A stretch of DNA of 64,000 bases from positions 70,418 through 134,417 of the forward strand of contig NZ_JBKHUI010000016.1 in NCBI RefSeq assembly GCF_046569695.1, given 5' to 3'. Made by a program: the position numbers and the translations under genes. The notes beneath the pieces were generated by a model, which did not search any database, was not told the origin of the DNA, and was given only the letters and a program-made list of their open reading frames with translations. The DNA comes from Kluyvera sp046569695 (GTDB lineage Bacteria; Pseudomonadota; Gammaproteobacteria; Enterobacterales; Enterobacteriaceae). Positions 35,282 through 44,219 of this stretch are shown in pieces. Within the stretch, counting starts at the first letter, position 1. Every line of letters begins with the position of its first letter.

Positions 35282-35893
35282 ATGAACATTCCGATGAGAG
35301 ATAGAATAAAAACAGGCATGCTGTTCACGGATATGTGTGAAGGATTACCAGAAGAGAGACTGCGCGGCAAAGAATTAATGTATGACTTTAATAACACCCG
35401 CCCGTCCGAAGATAAAAAGAGAATTGAGCTCATTTATAAAATGTTCGGTAAAGTGGGAAAAACTCCGTGGATTGAACCACCAATACGCTTCGCCTACGGC
35501 AGTAATATTTTTATTGGTGACTGTTTTTATGCCAATTTCAACTTCACCATTGTTGACGATCACACGGTGACGATTGGTGATAATGTCCTGATCGCCCCTA
35601 ACGTTACGATTTCGGTAACCGGACACCCGGTCCACCATGAATTGAGGGAAAAAGGCGAGATGTTTTCTTTCCCGGTAACGATAGAAAACAATGTGTGGAT
35701 CGGCAGCAATGTGGTTATCAATCCGGGAGTCACTATTGGAGAAAACAGCGTTATCGGTGCGGGCAGCGTTGTCACGAAAGATATTCCCGCAAATGTCGTT
35801 GCGGCGGGCGTACCATGCAAAGTTATCCGAGAAATAACCGACCGGGATAAAGCGTATTACTATAAAGATTTTAAAGTCGAAGCGGCAGGTTAA
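35282..35893 (+). CDS. lacA: Galactoside O-acetyltransferase
   Basis: A 203-aa left-handed beta-helix enzyme, E. coli length. It uses acetyl-CoA to acetylate non-metabolised galactosides. The catalytic His115 is in SVTGHPVHHE. Hexapeptide repeats are visible (VTIGDNVLIAPNV, IGSNVVINPGVTIG). The gene is more AT-rich than its hyc neighbours. It completes lacZYA. Many Klebsiella lac operons lack lacA, so its presence is informative. Confidence 0.97.
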   Translation: MNIPMRDRIKTGMLFTDMCEGLPEERLRGKELMYDFNNTRPSEDKKRIELIYKMFGKVGKTPWIEPPIRFAYGSNIFIGDCFYANFNFTIVDDHTVTIGDNVLIAPNVTISVTGHPVHHELREKGEMFSFPVTIENNVWIGSNVVINPGVTIGENSVIGAGSVVTKDIPANVVAAGVPCKVIREITDRDKAYYYKDFKVEAAG

Positions 35894-35940
35894 ATGCGTC
35901 TGCGCCTAAGCTATCTTTAGGTATCAATAAACGCTTACAC

Positions 35941-35978
35941 GGTCTCTTGAGACGGCGTTCGCCTCAAGAGACCTTTTT
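35941..35978 (+). terminator. lac operon terminator
   Basis: GGTCTCTTGAG / CTCAAGAGACC form a perfect 11-bp stem with an 11-nt loop, then T5. It stands between lacA and the convergent hycI. Confidence 0.9.
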
Positions 35979-35993
35979 CTGGAGAAGATAAAC

Positions 35994-36467
35994 TTACTCT
36001 TCATCCTCCACCGCTAACGCTTCGAACCCGCCGTTCCCCTGCCACCCTTCAAGACGCTGATAAACCACCTCAACCGCGTCTTTAATCGCCTGGGTCATCG
36101 GGTAATAAAAGCCCACGATATCCGGCTGAATGCCGAGGAAAATCACCTCACCCACGTCTTCTTTCAGCTGATCCACCAGGTAGTTCAGCGGCATGTTGTG
36201 GGTGGTCATCATAAACATCTCGGCGATGTCGTCCGGGTCGATAATGCGAATCTCGCCCGGGTTCAGCCCCATATCGGTGGCATCGACAATCAGCAGGCGA
36301 GTCGGGTTCAGCTCGCGGATTGCCACAATATCGTTTTCCGGCGCGCTGCCGCCGTCAATCACGACCCACGCCCCTTTCGGCTGGGCTGCACACATTTCTG
36401 CCAACAGAGGGCCAGCGCCATCGTCGCCCATCATGCTATTGCCGACACAGAGTAAAACGTCAGTCAT
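35994..36467 (-). CDS. hycI: HycI, hydrogenase-3 maturation endopeptidase
   Basis: A 157-aa nickel-dependent protease (E. coli 156) that removes the C-terminal tail of pre-HycE after nickel insertion. The family motif VGNSMMGDDGAGP is at the N-terminus. Conserved acidic and His positions follow (IVDATDMG, MTTHNMPLNY). It is the last hyc gene, 22 bp after hycH. The lac operon ends head-to-head with it. Confidence 0.98.
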   Translation of the reverse strand: MTDVLLCVGNSMMGDDGAGPLLAEMCAAQPKGAWVVIDGGSAPENDIVAIRELNPTRLLIVDATDMGLNPGEIRIIDPDDIAEMFMMTTHNMPLNYLVDQLKEDVGEVIFLGIQPDIVGFYYPMTQAIKDAVEVVYQRLEGWQGNGGFEALAVEDEE

Positions 36468-36489
36468 GGTATTTCCTCACTCTAAAAAA

Positions 36490-36900
36490 TCAGTCGCGCA
36501 GGCGGCGCACCATCAGATAGATGGCGCTCTCCTGATGAATGGCGTGCAGCATATTGAGCATCGCCTGGCTCCACTCTTTTTGCTGCGACGTTTGTGACGC
36601 CCGCGCTTTATCAAACGCGTTCGCCAGCATCGACACGTGATTGCTGTCGATGACTATTTCGCCGTACTTCGGCACGCCTTCCATCTTGCGCCGCGCCGTA
36701 CTGCCCGCTTCAAGCGTAGCAATCCACGCCAGATACTCATCCCACGGGCAGGTCAGCGCGGCTTCGAGGCAGTCGATGACCCCGAGGTGGTGGCCAATCG
36801 CCAGGCTGTAATAGACAACCTGCTGCGCCTCGGAAGGCGTGGCATCGTTCTCATCAATAAATTTACGGCTCAGTTGACTGAACACCACCTGTTCGCTCAT
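36490..36900 (-). CDS. hycH: HycH, hydrogenase-3 maturation protein
   Basis: A 136-aa cytoplasmic protein, E. coli length. It is required for large-subunit maturation but is not part of the final complex. Its sequence contains VYYSLAIGHHLGVIDCLEA and GVPKYGEIVID. The ATG overlaps the hycG stop by 4 nt. Confidence 0.96.
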   Translation of the reverse strand: MSEQVVFSQLSRKFIDENDATPSEAQQVVYYSLAIGHHLGVIDCLEAALTCPWDEYLAWIATLEAGSTARRKMEGVPKYGEIVIDSNHVSMLANAFDKARASQTSQQKEWSQAMLNMLHAIHQESAIYLMVRRLRD

Positions 36901-37664
36901 CGAATACGTGCCTCTTCTACTACGTGGTTAAGCTGCGTGACGATTTCCGTCAGACGCGGATCGTTTTCTGTGGCCAGCCACTGCTGAACCTGAGTGTCAC
37001 CCTGGCCCAGATGCAGCATATAGTCGTCGGCAATCTGACGACCATAGCGGTAGCCCGCCAGGCGGCGCGCGGCGCGGTCAACCTGCACGCGCAGCGGCTG
37101 GACCATGTCCGGATGCAGAATTTCAGCCGGCTGCGCATCCAGTTCACTTGGCGCACGAGCGTGGATTTTCTGCTCCAGCAGACCCAGCGCCATGGCAAAG
37201 CCGTACAGCGTTGCCGCAGGCGTCGGCGGGCAGCCAGGAATGTACACGTCCACCGGTACGATTTTATCGGTGCCGCCCCAGACGCAGTACAGGTCGTGGA
37301 AGATACCGCCGCTGTTGCCGCAGGCGCCGTAAGAGATACAGATTTTCGGGTCCGGCGCGGACTGCCAGGCACGCAGCGCTGGCGAACGCATGGCGCGGGT
37401 CACCGCACCGGTAAACAGCAGAATGTCGGCATGACGCGGTGACGGCACCACTTTAATACCAAAACGTTCGGCGTCGAACAGCGGTGAAAGCGTGGCAAAG
37501 ATTTCGATTTCGCAGCCGTTACAGCCGCCGCAGTCCACGCGGTAGACGTAGGCGGAACGCTTGATGTTTTTCAAAAGCGACGCTTTCATGCTGGCGATAG
37601 ATTCTTCTACCGTCATCGGCACCGGCATGCCGTTGTCGTCGCGTGGCCCTATTAAGTTGCTCAT
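36897..37664 (-). CDS. hycG: HycG, hydrogenase-3 small subunit
   Basis: A 255-aa NuoB-like subunit carrying one 4Fe-4S cluster next to the NiFe subunit. The cluster ligands appear in CGGCNGCEIE (near residue 45), SYGACGNSGG and PGCPPTP. Its N-terminus is soluble, with no Tat signal, so it faces the cytoplasm. It overlaps hycF by 1 nt and hycH by 4 nt. Confidence 0.98.
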   Translation of the reverse strand: MSNLIGPRDDNGMPVPMTVEESIASMKASLLKNIKRSAYVYRVDCGGCNGCEIEIFATLSPLFDAERFGIKVVPSPRHADILLFTGAVTRAMRSPALRAWQSAPDPKICISYGACGNSGGIFHDLYCVWGGTDKIVPVDVYIPGCPPTPAATLYGFAMALGLLEQKIHARAPSELDAQPAEILHPDMVQPLRVQVDRAARRLAGYRYGRQIADDYMLHLGQGDTQVQQWLATENDPRLTEIVTQLNHVVEEARIR

Positions 37665-38206
37665 CAGATGGCCTCTTTCATGTGGCGAGTCAGGTCAATA
37701 CGGTCGGAAGGCACCAAACATTTCTGACGCTTACATTCCGGGCAGGTCTCAAAGCTTTCGCGGTGGTTTTCCGCGCGGCTGTCGCCGTTGTGCTTGAGCA
37801 GCGCAATGGCGTAATCAATCTCTTTTTGCACCGCAAACGGACGGTTGCAAACGCGGCAGTTGCAGATATCAAAACGGGACTGCTGCAAGAAATCTTCTTT
37901 CTTCCACACCGCCAGTTCGTACTCCTGCGACAGCTTGATCGCCGCCGTCGGGCACACTTCTTCGCAGCGGCCGCAGAAGATGCAGCGGCCGAGGTTGAAC
38001 TGCCACGCCAGCTGATTGCTGACGCGGTCGGTTTCCACCGTCAGGGCGTTCGACGGGCAGGCGTTGACGCACGCCGCGCAGCCGATGCACTGCTGCGGGT
38101 TGTGTTCCGGCTTGCCGCGGAAGTTTTTATCAACCGGCATCGGTTCCAGCGGGTAGGACGATGTCGTGACGCCGGTTTTAATAGCTTTTTTAATAAAGGT
38201 AAACAT
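37664..38206 (-). CDS. hycF: HycF, hydrogenase-3 polyferredoxin subunit
   Basis: A 180-aa NuoI-like protein with two 4Fe-4S motifs (CIGCAACVNACPSNA and CIFCGRCEEVCPTAA, residues 40-90). Extra cysteines near the C-terminus (CNCRVC, CPECKRQKC) may form a zinc site. It relays electrons within formate hydrogenlyase. It is separated from hycE by 166 bp of repeats, unusual in an otherwise tightly packed operon. Confidence 0.97.
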   Translation of the reverse strand: MFTFIKKAIKTGVTTSSYPLEPMPVDKNFRGKPEHNPQQCIGCAACVNACPSNALTVETDRVSNQLAWQFNLGRCIFCGRCEEVCPTAAIKLSQEYELAVWKKEDFLQQSRFDICNCRVCNRPFAVQKEIDYAIALLKHNGDSRAENHRESFETCPECKRQKCLVPSDRIDLTRHMKEAI

Positions 38207-38236
38207 AGTTGCTCCCAGCTTGCGTGCGGGGTTTTT

Positions 38237-38352
38237 ACCCTCACCCTAGCCCTCTCCCTAAGGGAGAGGGGACAGATCGGCGTTGTCAGTTAATACACTC
38301 TCGCTCTGCCCTTCCCCCTCGCCCCTTTAGGGAGAGGGTCGGGGTAAGGGGA
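38237..38352. repeat. Pair of CCCTC-type palindromic repeats between hycE and hycF
   Basis: Unit 38237-38271 contains CCCTCTCCCT / AGGGAGAGGG arms. Unit 38309-38352 contains the inverse GGGAGAGGG half. Related units occur at 55099-55197. They form hairpins in the hyc transcript. Confidence 0.82.
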
Positions 38353-38372
38353 ATCCCCACGCAATGCCCCAA

Positions 38373-40082
38373 TTATTTCAGCGGCGAGTTCTTACGCTCG
38401 ATGCTGTAGCGCTCAAGCTCTTTGTACGGCACGACCTTGCTCTTCTTCTTACGCACGTCGACCACGGTCATACGGTCGGTACAGGAGTAGCAAGGGTCGA
38501 GGCTACCGATAATCAGCGGCGCATCGGAAACGGTGTTGCCGCGCAGCATGTAGCGCAGGGTTGGCCAGTTGGCGTAGGTCGCCGCACGGCAGCGCCAGCG
38601 GTACAGCTTCTGGTTGTCGCCGGTCATGCTCCAGTGAATATCATCACCACGAGGCGCTTCCGAGAAGCCCAGCGCGAAGCGGTTTGGAATGTAGGTGAAC
38701 CCTTCTACCGCCAGCGGGCCGCCAGGCAGGTTATCCAGACCGTAGTCAATCATGTTCAGCGCGGTGAACACTTCGTTGATACGCACTTTCAGACGGGAGA
38801 TAACGTCGCAGCCCTGCTCGCTATGCACTTCCATCGGCAGCAGACCGTAGCCCACAAACGGGTGATCGGCGCGGGTGTCGCGGGCGTGGCCGCTGGCGCG
38901 AACCATCGGGCCGACGTTGCTGAAGTCGCGGGCGATTTCCGGGTCCAGGCGGCCGATACCGACGGTGCGCTGTTCCATGTTCGGGGTGCTCAGCAGAATA
39001 TCCACCAGATCCTGCACGTCGCGACGCATCTGCTGCGCCAACTGACGGGTCTGGATCATGTCGTCTTTCAGGAAGTCACGACGGATGCCGCCAATCAGGT
39101 TCAGGCCGTAAGTTTTACGCGCGCCGGTGAGGATTTCCGCCATTTTCATGGAGGCTTCACGAACGCGGAAGAACTGCATAAAGCCGGAGTCGAAGCCGGT
39201 GAAGTGGCACGCCAGGCCGAGGTTCAGCAGGTGCGAGTGCAGACGCTCAACTTCCAGCAGAATGGCGCGGATCATCTGCGCACGTTCCGGCACCACGATG
39301 CCCATCGCGTTCTCGACGGAGGTGGTGTAGGCGGTGCTGTGGGCAAAGCCGCAGATGCCGCACACGCGGTCGGACAGGAAGGTCACTTCGTTGTAACCCA
39401 TGCGGGTTTCCGCCAGTTTTTCCATGCCGCGGTGGACATAGAACAGACGATAGTCGGCGTCGATAATGTTCTCGCCGTCAACGAACAGGCGGAAGTGGCC
39501 CGGTTCATCGGAGGTGACGTGCAGCGGGCCAATTGGCACTACGTTGTTTTTCTTGCTGCCCAGCTCGTTGATGAACTCGTAGGTTTCGGCATCGGTGGTC
39601 GGTGCCGGGCGCTGACGGTAGTCCATGCTGTCTTTACGCAGCGGGTACAGCTCGTCCGGCCAATCATCCGGCAGCACCAGACGACGTTCGTCCGGCAGGC
39701 CCACCGGGCGCAGGCCGTACATGTCGCGCACTTCGCGCTCGCCCCAGACCGCCGCCGGAACGCGTGGCGTCACGGACGGGTATTCGAGGGTGTTAGGGTC
39801 GACTTCGACGCGCACGGTAATCCAGCACTTGGTGCCTTTTTCCATCGACAGCACGTAGTAGACCGCATAGTGTCCGTTCAGTTTACGTTCGTCGTTGCCG
39901 AACAGCACCGACAGCCAGCCGCCCTGCTGGTAGTAAAGAAACTCGACGACTTCCGGCAGGTAGTTCACCTTCACGGTAATCGTTAACTGGTCTTTGGTCT
40001 GCCAGGCTTCGTCCAGCACCACGCCCGGAAAGGCCTGGTGCAGCGCAGCGAGGTAGTGTTGACCCACTTTTTCTTCAGACAT
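38373..40082 (-). CDS. hycE: HycE, hydrogenase-3 large (NiFe) subunit precursor
   Basis: A 569-aa protein, exactly E. coli length. The N-terminal NuoC-like domain is followed by the NuoD-like catalytic domain. The nickel ligands are in RVCGICGFAHS and DPCYSCTDR. A 32-residue tail beginning MTVVDVRKKK after Arg537 is the piece removed by HycI. ATG 40082 is chosen over an ATG two codons upstream because it gives the family N-terminus. It reduces protons with electrons from formate. Confidence 0.99.
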   Translation of the reverse strand: MSEEKVGQHYLAALHQAFPGVVLDEAWQTKDQLTITVKVNYLPEVVEFLYYQQGGWLSVLFGNDERKLNGHYAVYYVLSMEKGTKCWITVRVEVDPNTLEYPSVTPRVPAAVWGEREVRDMYGLRPVGLPDERRLVLPDDWPDELYPLRKDSMDYRQRPAPTTDAETYEFINELGSKKNNVVPIGPLHVTSDEPGHFRLFVDGENIIDADYRLFYVHRGMEKLAETRMGYNEVTFLSDRVCGICGFAHSTAYTTSVENAMGIVVPERAQMIRAILLEVERLHSHLLNLGLACHFTGFDSGFMQFFRVREASMKMAEILTGARKTYGLNLIGGIRRDFLKDDMIQTRQLAQQMRRDVQDLVDILLSTPNMEQRTVGIGRLDPEIARDFSNVGPMVRASGHARDTRADHPFVGYGLLPMEVHSEQGCDVISRLKVRINEVFTALNMIDYGLDNLPGGPLAVEGFTYIPNRFALGFSEAPRGDDIHWSMTGDNQKLYRWRCRAATYANWPTLRYMLRGNTVSDAPLIIGSLDPCYSCTDRMTVVDVRKKKSKVVPYKELERYSIERKNSPLK

Positions 40083-40098
40083 GCTCAAAACTCTCTTA

Positions 40099-41022
40099 TC
40101 ACGCCACCAGCAAGGAGACGAAGGCTAAAAAGGCTAAACCGAACCCGGTCCAGGTGATGCGACCGGTAATATCCAGACGCAGACGCGCCATGCTGTTTTC
40201 GAACAGCGCGATAATCAGCACGCCAACCACCAGCTTGACGATAGCGGCAATCACGGCAATCACCAGGCCACCAACGCTAAAGCTGGTCATCTGTCCCCAC
40301 GGGATGAAGACGCCAACAAACATCTGCAGCACCACCAGCTGTTTCAGGCTGATGCCCCACTTCAGCACGCCGAAGCCGCTGCCGCTGTATTCAGACAGCG
40401 GGCCTTCCTGCAGCTCCTGCTCTGCTTCCGCTAAGTCGAACGGCAGTTTGCCCATTTCGATAAAGGTGGCGAAGGCGCAGGCGCAGAAGGCCAGCGCCAG
40501 CGGAATGCTGCGGCTAACCGGCCAGTGGTACAGAGTGTTGGTGATATTGCTGATATGGGTAGAGCCCGCAACCAGCGCGGCGACCCACAGACCCAACAGC
40601 AGCATCGGTTCAACCAGCACGCCGAGCATCGCTTCGCGGCTTGCGCCGATGGCGGTGAACGGGCTACCGGTGTCGAGACCGGCAATGGCAAAGAAGAAAC
40701 GCGCGACGGCAAACAGATAGATAAGGGTAATCAGGTCGCCCAAGCCCGGCATTGGGGACGCTACGGTCACCACCGGCAGCGCGGTAGCAATCGTCAGCAT
40801 CACGCCGACCATCACAAACGGCGTCAGGCGGAACACCCAGCCGGAAGCGTCCGGGCCAATGCTCTGACGGCCCAGCAGTTTGATGATGTCGCGATACTCC
40901 TGCATCACGCCCGGCCCGCGACGGTTATGCAACCGTGCGCGCAGCACGCGGGTGATACCAGACAGCAGCGGCGCCACGGCGAACAGCACCAGCGCCTGCA
41001 GTACAGCAAATAGGAACGTCAT
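40099..41022 (-). CDS. hycD: HycD, hydrogenase-3 membrane subunit
   Basis: A 307-aa NuoH-like membrane protein (E. coli 307) with about eight helices. Conserved loop motifs include QEYRDIIKLLGRQSIGPDASG and ALAFCACAFATFIEMGKLPFDLAEAEQ. It anchors the soluble arm of formate hydrogenlyase to the membrane. It lies 2 bp after hycC and 16 bp before hycE. Confidence 0.98.
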   Translation of the reverse strand: MTFLFAVLQALVLFAVAPLLSGITRVLRARLHNRRGPGVMQEYRDIIKLLGRQSIGPDASGWVFRLTPFVMVGVMLTIATALPVVTVASPMPGLGDLITLIYLFAVARFFFAIAGLDTGSPFTAIGASREAMLGVLVEPMLLLGLWVAALVAGSTHISNITNTLYHWPVSRSIPLALAFCACAFATFIEMGKLPFDLAEAEQELQEGPLSEYSGSGFGVLKWGISLKQLVVLQMFVGVFIPWGQMTSFSVGGLVIAVIAAIVKLVVGVLIIALFENSMARLRLDITGRITWTGFGLAFLAFVSLLVA

Positions 41023-41024
41023 GT

Positions 41025-42851
41025 TCAGGCTCCTCGAGAGATGACAATCACGACCAGCACCGCCAGTTCAACCAGCGCCAGACGTTGCAGCAGCAGCGGC
41101 GCCGCCGCGTTCTGCCAGCCCGGAACCAGAGAGACCGGGTTGAGCCATTTGCGCAGTTTCAGCACCGGGGCAAAGGCCTGTTTCACCGGCATCGCAAAAC
41201 CGTGCGCGGTGATCACCATGGATTGTTCGTGGTCGTAACCGCAGACCCACGCCGCGCCGCGAGAACGGCTTGGCAGGCGGTTGCCTTTGAGCAGCGCCAG
41301 AATGATGAATGGCAGCAGCGGGCAGGCAATCAGCAGCAGGGTAATCATCGGCTGGGAGACGACAGTGTGCGCGGTAGACATCGGCAGCGGCACGGCAGCG
41401 CTCAGCATTGGCAGCAACCACGGTGCGGCAACGCCGCCAACGATACACAACAGCGCCATCACCACGGTGCTAATTGCCATCAGCAGCGGCGCGCAGCAGG
41501 CGTTTTCCGCCTCTTTAGTACGCGGTGCGCCAAGGAAGGTGACGCCGTAGACTTTCGCCATACACATCACCGCCAGCGCGCCGGTAATCGCCAGGCCAAC
41601 GGCCAGCAACGGCCCCAGCAGACGGCCAATAAACGCCCCGCTGGTGCTCAGCTTGAAGAAGGACTGGTAGATAACCCACTCACCGGCAAAGCCGTTCAGC
41701 GGCGGCAGCGCAGCCATCGCCATCAGGCCAACCAGCATAGCGAGCGAGATCATCGGCATACGTTTACCGATACCGCCCAGCTTCTCGATGTCGCGGTGGC
41801 CGGTACGGAACCAGACCGAGCCCGCGCCGAGGAACAGCGTGGTTTTGAACAAGCTATGGTTGAGCAGATGGTACAGACCGCCGATCAGACCCAGCGCCAC
41901 CATCGCCGGCTCCTGCAGTGCCAGGCCGGTCACGCCGACGCCTAAACCGAGCAGTATGATGCCGATGTTTTCCAGCGTGTGGTACGCCAGCAGACGCTGA
42001 ATATTGTGTTCCATCAGCGCATACAGACCGCCGACAAACGCGGTTACCATGCCCAGCACCAGCAGCGCAATGCCCCACCACAGCGGCTGAACGTCACCGA
42101 GCAGCGACACGGTGAGAATGCCGAGCAGACCCACTTTCATCACCACGGTAGAGAACAGCGCGGCGGCCGGTGCGCTGGCGCTGGCGTGCGCCTGCGGAAC
42201 CCAACCGTGCAGCGGGATGATCCCCGCCAGCAGGCCGAAGCCAATGACGCAAAGTACCCAGATATCAGAACCGAGCGGCAGCATCTGCGCACGTTCGTTC
42301 AGCAGCACCAGATCCAGCGTGCCGTAGCGCTGCCACAGCAGCAGGCAGGCAATCGCCAGCAGAATAGTGCCCAGACGGCCCAGCGCAAACCACAGCTTGC
42401 CGGAAGCGGCGCAGCCGGTGAGGAACGCGCCGCACAGCGCCATGATTTCCGCCATCACCACCAGCGAACCGAAGCTGCTCGCCACCATCGCGCAGACGGC
42501 AGCCGCCAGCAGGATGTTGATCAGCAGACCGTTGCTTTTGACGTTCGGGTGACGATGCCAGTCAATGTTATAGAGGCTGACAAACAGGCCGCACAGGCCG
42601 AGCGCAATCAGCCAGACCGCGTTCAGCGGGGAGACCAGCACGCTGTAGTGAACCAATGACAGGCTGCCCATCACCGGGAAACCGTGAACCAGCACCTGAA
42701 CGCCCGCCAGGCCCACGCACAGGCTGCCCAGCGCGCCGCCGATACCGGCCACAAAACCGCTCAGGGATTTATTAAACGACAGCACAAAGGAGAGCACGGC
42801 GGCGGCGGCAAACCAGGCCACTGCGCTATTAATCAACGTCATGACGCTCAT
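41025..42851 (-). CDS. hycC: HycC, hydrogenase-3 antiporter-like membrane subunit
   Basis: A 608-aa NuoL/Mrp-like protein with about 14-16 helices, matching E. coli. It includes the antiporter signature HGWVPQAHASASAPAAALFSTVVMKVG and HLLNHSLFKTTLFLGAG. It forms the proton-translocating-type membrane arm with HycD. It overlaps hycB by 4 nt. Confidence 0.98.
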   Translation of the reverse strand: MSVMTLINSAVAWFAAAAVLSFVLSFNKSLSGFVAGIGGALGSLCVGLAGVQVLVHGFPVMGSLSLVHYSVLVSPLNAVWLIALGLCGLFVSLYNIDWHRHPNVKSNGLLINILLAAAVCAMVASSFGSLVVMAEIMALCGAFLTGCAASGKLWFALGRLGTILLAIACLLLWQRYGTLDLVLLNERAQMLPLGSDIWVLCVIGFGLLAGIIPLHGWVPQAHASASAPAAALFSTVVMKVGLLGILTVSLLGDVQPLWWGIALLVLGMVTAFVGGLYALMEHNIQRLLAYHTLENIGIILLGLGVGVTGLALQEPAMVALGLIGGLYHLLNHSLFKTTLFLGAGSVWFRTGHRDIEKLGGIGKRMPMISLAMLVGLMAMAALPPLNGFAGEWVIYQSFFKLSTSGAFIGRLLGPLLAVGLAITGALAVMCMAKVYGVTFLGAPRTKEAENACCAPLLMAISTVVMALLCIVGGVAAPWLLPMLSAAVPLPMSTAHTVVSQPMITLLLIACPLLPFIILALLKGNRLPSRSRGAAWVCGYDHEQSMVITAHGFAMPVKQAFAPVLKLRKWLNPVSLVPGWQNAAAPLLLQRLALVELAVLVVIVISRGA

Positions 42852-43456
42852 TTTGCCTCTCCTTGTTGCGCCTGGAACAGCGTCAAATCGCCTAAGTCGG
42901 TATGGAAGGTCAGCTCACGTTTGCGTTTGCTAACGCGGGCCATGTCCATATTGTTCACCAGATGCAGCGCTTTGGTCGGGCAGGTGCGCACGCAGGCCGG
43001 GCCCTCTTCGTCGAAGTGGCACAGGTCGCATTTCACCGCGATGGCGCGGATACCAGGCACCCAGTCCAGCAGCGTACTGACGCGAGCCGGAGCCGGTGGC
43101 GCAGGCAGCGCTTTCGGAGTGTTGGCGTTGGCCGGGATATCCAGCGGACGGCTACCGGAAAACTCAATTGCCCCAAACGGACAGGCAATACCGCACAGTT
43201 TGCAGCTGACGCACAGGCTTTCATTGAGCTGTACGGCGCCATCGACGCGGGTAATCGCATTTACCGGGCAAACCGTGGCGCACGGCGCGTCTTCACAGTG
43301 GTGACACATCTGTGGCGCGGATTCTTTTTCATTGAGCATTACTCTAAGCCGTGGCATAGATTGCAGGCCGTGGTGGCGATGCGTTTCCGCACAGGCCGCT
43401 TCACAGGTACGGCAACCGATACAAAGGGTAGAGTCAGCAATTACAAAACGATTCAC
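42848..43456 (-). CDS. hycB: HycB, formate hydrogenlyase electron-transfer subunit
   Basis: A 202-aa ferredoxin (E. coli 203) with four 4Fe-4S motifs: CIGCRTCEAAC, CHHCEDAPCATVC, CVSCKLCGIAC and CDLCHFDEEGPACVRTC. It links formate dehydrogenase H to the hydrogenase subunits. It is a paralogue of HydN encoded at 24705-25250. A proline-rich linker lies before the last cluster. Confidence 0.98.
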   Translation of the reverse strand: MNRFVIADSTLCIGCRTCEAACAETHRHHGLQSMPRLRVMLNEKESAPQMCHHCEDAPCATVCPVNAITRVDGAVQLNESLCVSCKLCGIACPFGAIEFSGSRPLDIPANANTPKALPAPPAPARVSTLLDWVPGIRAIAVKCDLCHFDEEGPACVRTCPTKALHLVNNMDMARVSKRKRELTFHTDLGDLTLFQAQQGEAK

Positions 43457-43538
43457 CAGGTCTTCCTCAGGTGACAGTCATTTTTGACGAAATCATGCAG
43501 AGCAAGTGTCATTTCGACACCCGTCGACACACCGATAA

Positions 43539-44006
43539 TCAAGCGTGAGAAGCCCGTTGAGGCTCTTGTGCCAGCTGGCTGAAACTCACCGGGCTGTCGC
43601 TTTCAAGCGCCGCATACAGGGTGTCGTATACCGGCGAAATTTTTTCCAGGTAATGTTCCAGCACCTGCTCGCGGTCGCGGATATTGACGGTGCCGTCAAT
43701 AAAGCCGTTCATGCTCATCTCGGCGCTGCCCACGCACTGTTTATTCAGGCCGTCGCGGGTTTCAACTACATACTCAACGGTGTGGCTGTTAAAGCCGCTG
43801 GCCAGGCTCACGGAAACCACGAAGTGTTCGAACAGCACGAAGCTCAGCTCTTTCTCCGGTGCGCAGTTCATAGCGTGATGCAGACGCGCTTTGGACAACG
43901 TAATCCCTTGAACCAAAGAGTTGCAGTAGACACGCCATTGATCCTGATGGCGGCGGTGACGATCGGCGATATAGTCGGCCTTCTCGCTAATTTCCCAAAT
44001 AGTCAT
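43539..44006 (-). CDS. hycA: HycA, formate hydrogenlyase regulator (FhlA antagonist)
   Basis: A 155-aa protein (E. coli 153) that dampens FhlA-dependent transcription in E. coli. The start MTIWEISEKADYIADRHRR is identical in type to E. coli. A GTG start 13 codons upstream also lies in frame but overlaps the strong AGGAGG sequence. Conserved segments include HHAMNCAPEKELSFVLFEHF and VNIRDREQVLEHYLEKI. It is first in the hyc operon. Confidence 0.93.
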   Translation of the reverse strand: MTIWEISEKADYIADRHRRHQDQWRVYCNSLVQGITLSKARLHHAMNCAPEKELSFVLFEHFVVSVSLASGFNSHTVEYVVETRDGLNKQCVGSAEMSMNGFIDGTVNIRDREQVLEHYLEKISPVYDTLYAALESDSPVSFSQLAQEPQRASHA

Positions 44007-44040
44007 GTCGGTTACCCGGTTAATAGAAACAAGCCTCCTA

Positions 44041-44056
44041 AGCACTTTTCATGCCA
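44041..44056 (-). promoter_or_regulatory. Sigma-54 promoter of hyc
   Basis: On the minus strand TGGCATGAAAAGTGCT has GG and GC ten bases apart. It is close to the E. coli hyc promoter and 34 bp before hycA. Confidence 0.9.
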
Positions 44057-44107
44057 TGTTTTTAATTAATTGATTTTATTAATATTTAATGAAATAACAC
44101 TGCCGGA

Positions 44108-44147
44108 GTGACATGTCATTTCGTCAGTACGACATCGTCATCGACAG
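44108..44147. promoter_or_regulatory. Candidate FhlA enhancer between hyc and hyp
   Basis: The stretch contains TGTCATTTCGTCAGTACGAC and CATCGTCATCGACAG, rich in TGTC/CATTTCG and inverted GAC elements like known FhlA upstream sites. It lies between two divergent sigma-54 promoters and could serve both. Confidence 0.6.
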
Positions 44148-44171
44148 TCTTTAATGACCTTTCTTCATCTC

Positions 44172-44187
44172 TGGCATTGTTATTGCA
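44172..44187 (+). promoter_or_regulatory. Sigma-54 promoter of hyp
   Basis: TGGCATTGTTATTGCA is near-consensus (TGGCAy-N5-TTGCA), 32 bp before the hypA ATG. Confidence 0.94.
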
Positions 44188-44219
44188 TTACTGCTGCGAG
44201 TTATGTAACAGGAGGCGTT

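Noticed and set aside
38237..38352. Possible CRISPR-like repeat array
   Set aside because: There are only two units, in mixed orientation, without regular spacers or cas genes.
38364..39986. 540-codon open frame antisense to hycE
   Set aside because: It mirrors hycE and has no recognisable motif or ribosome site.
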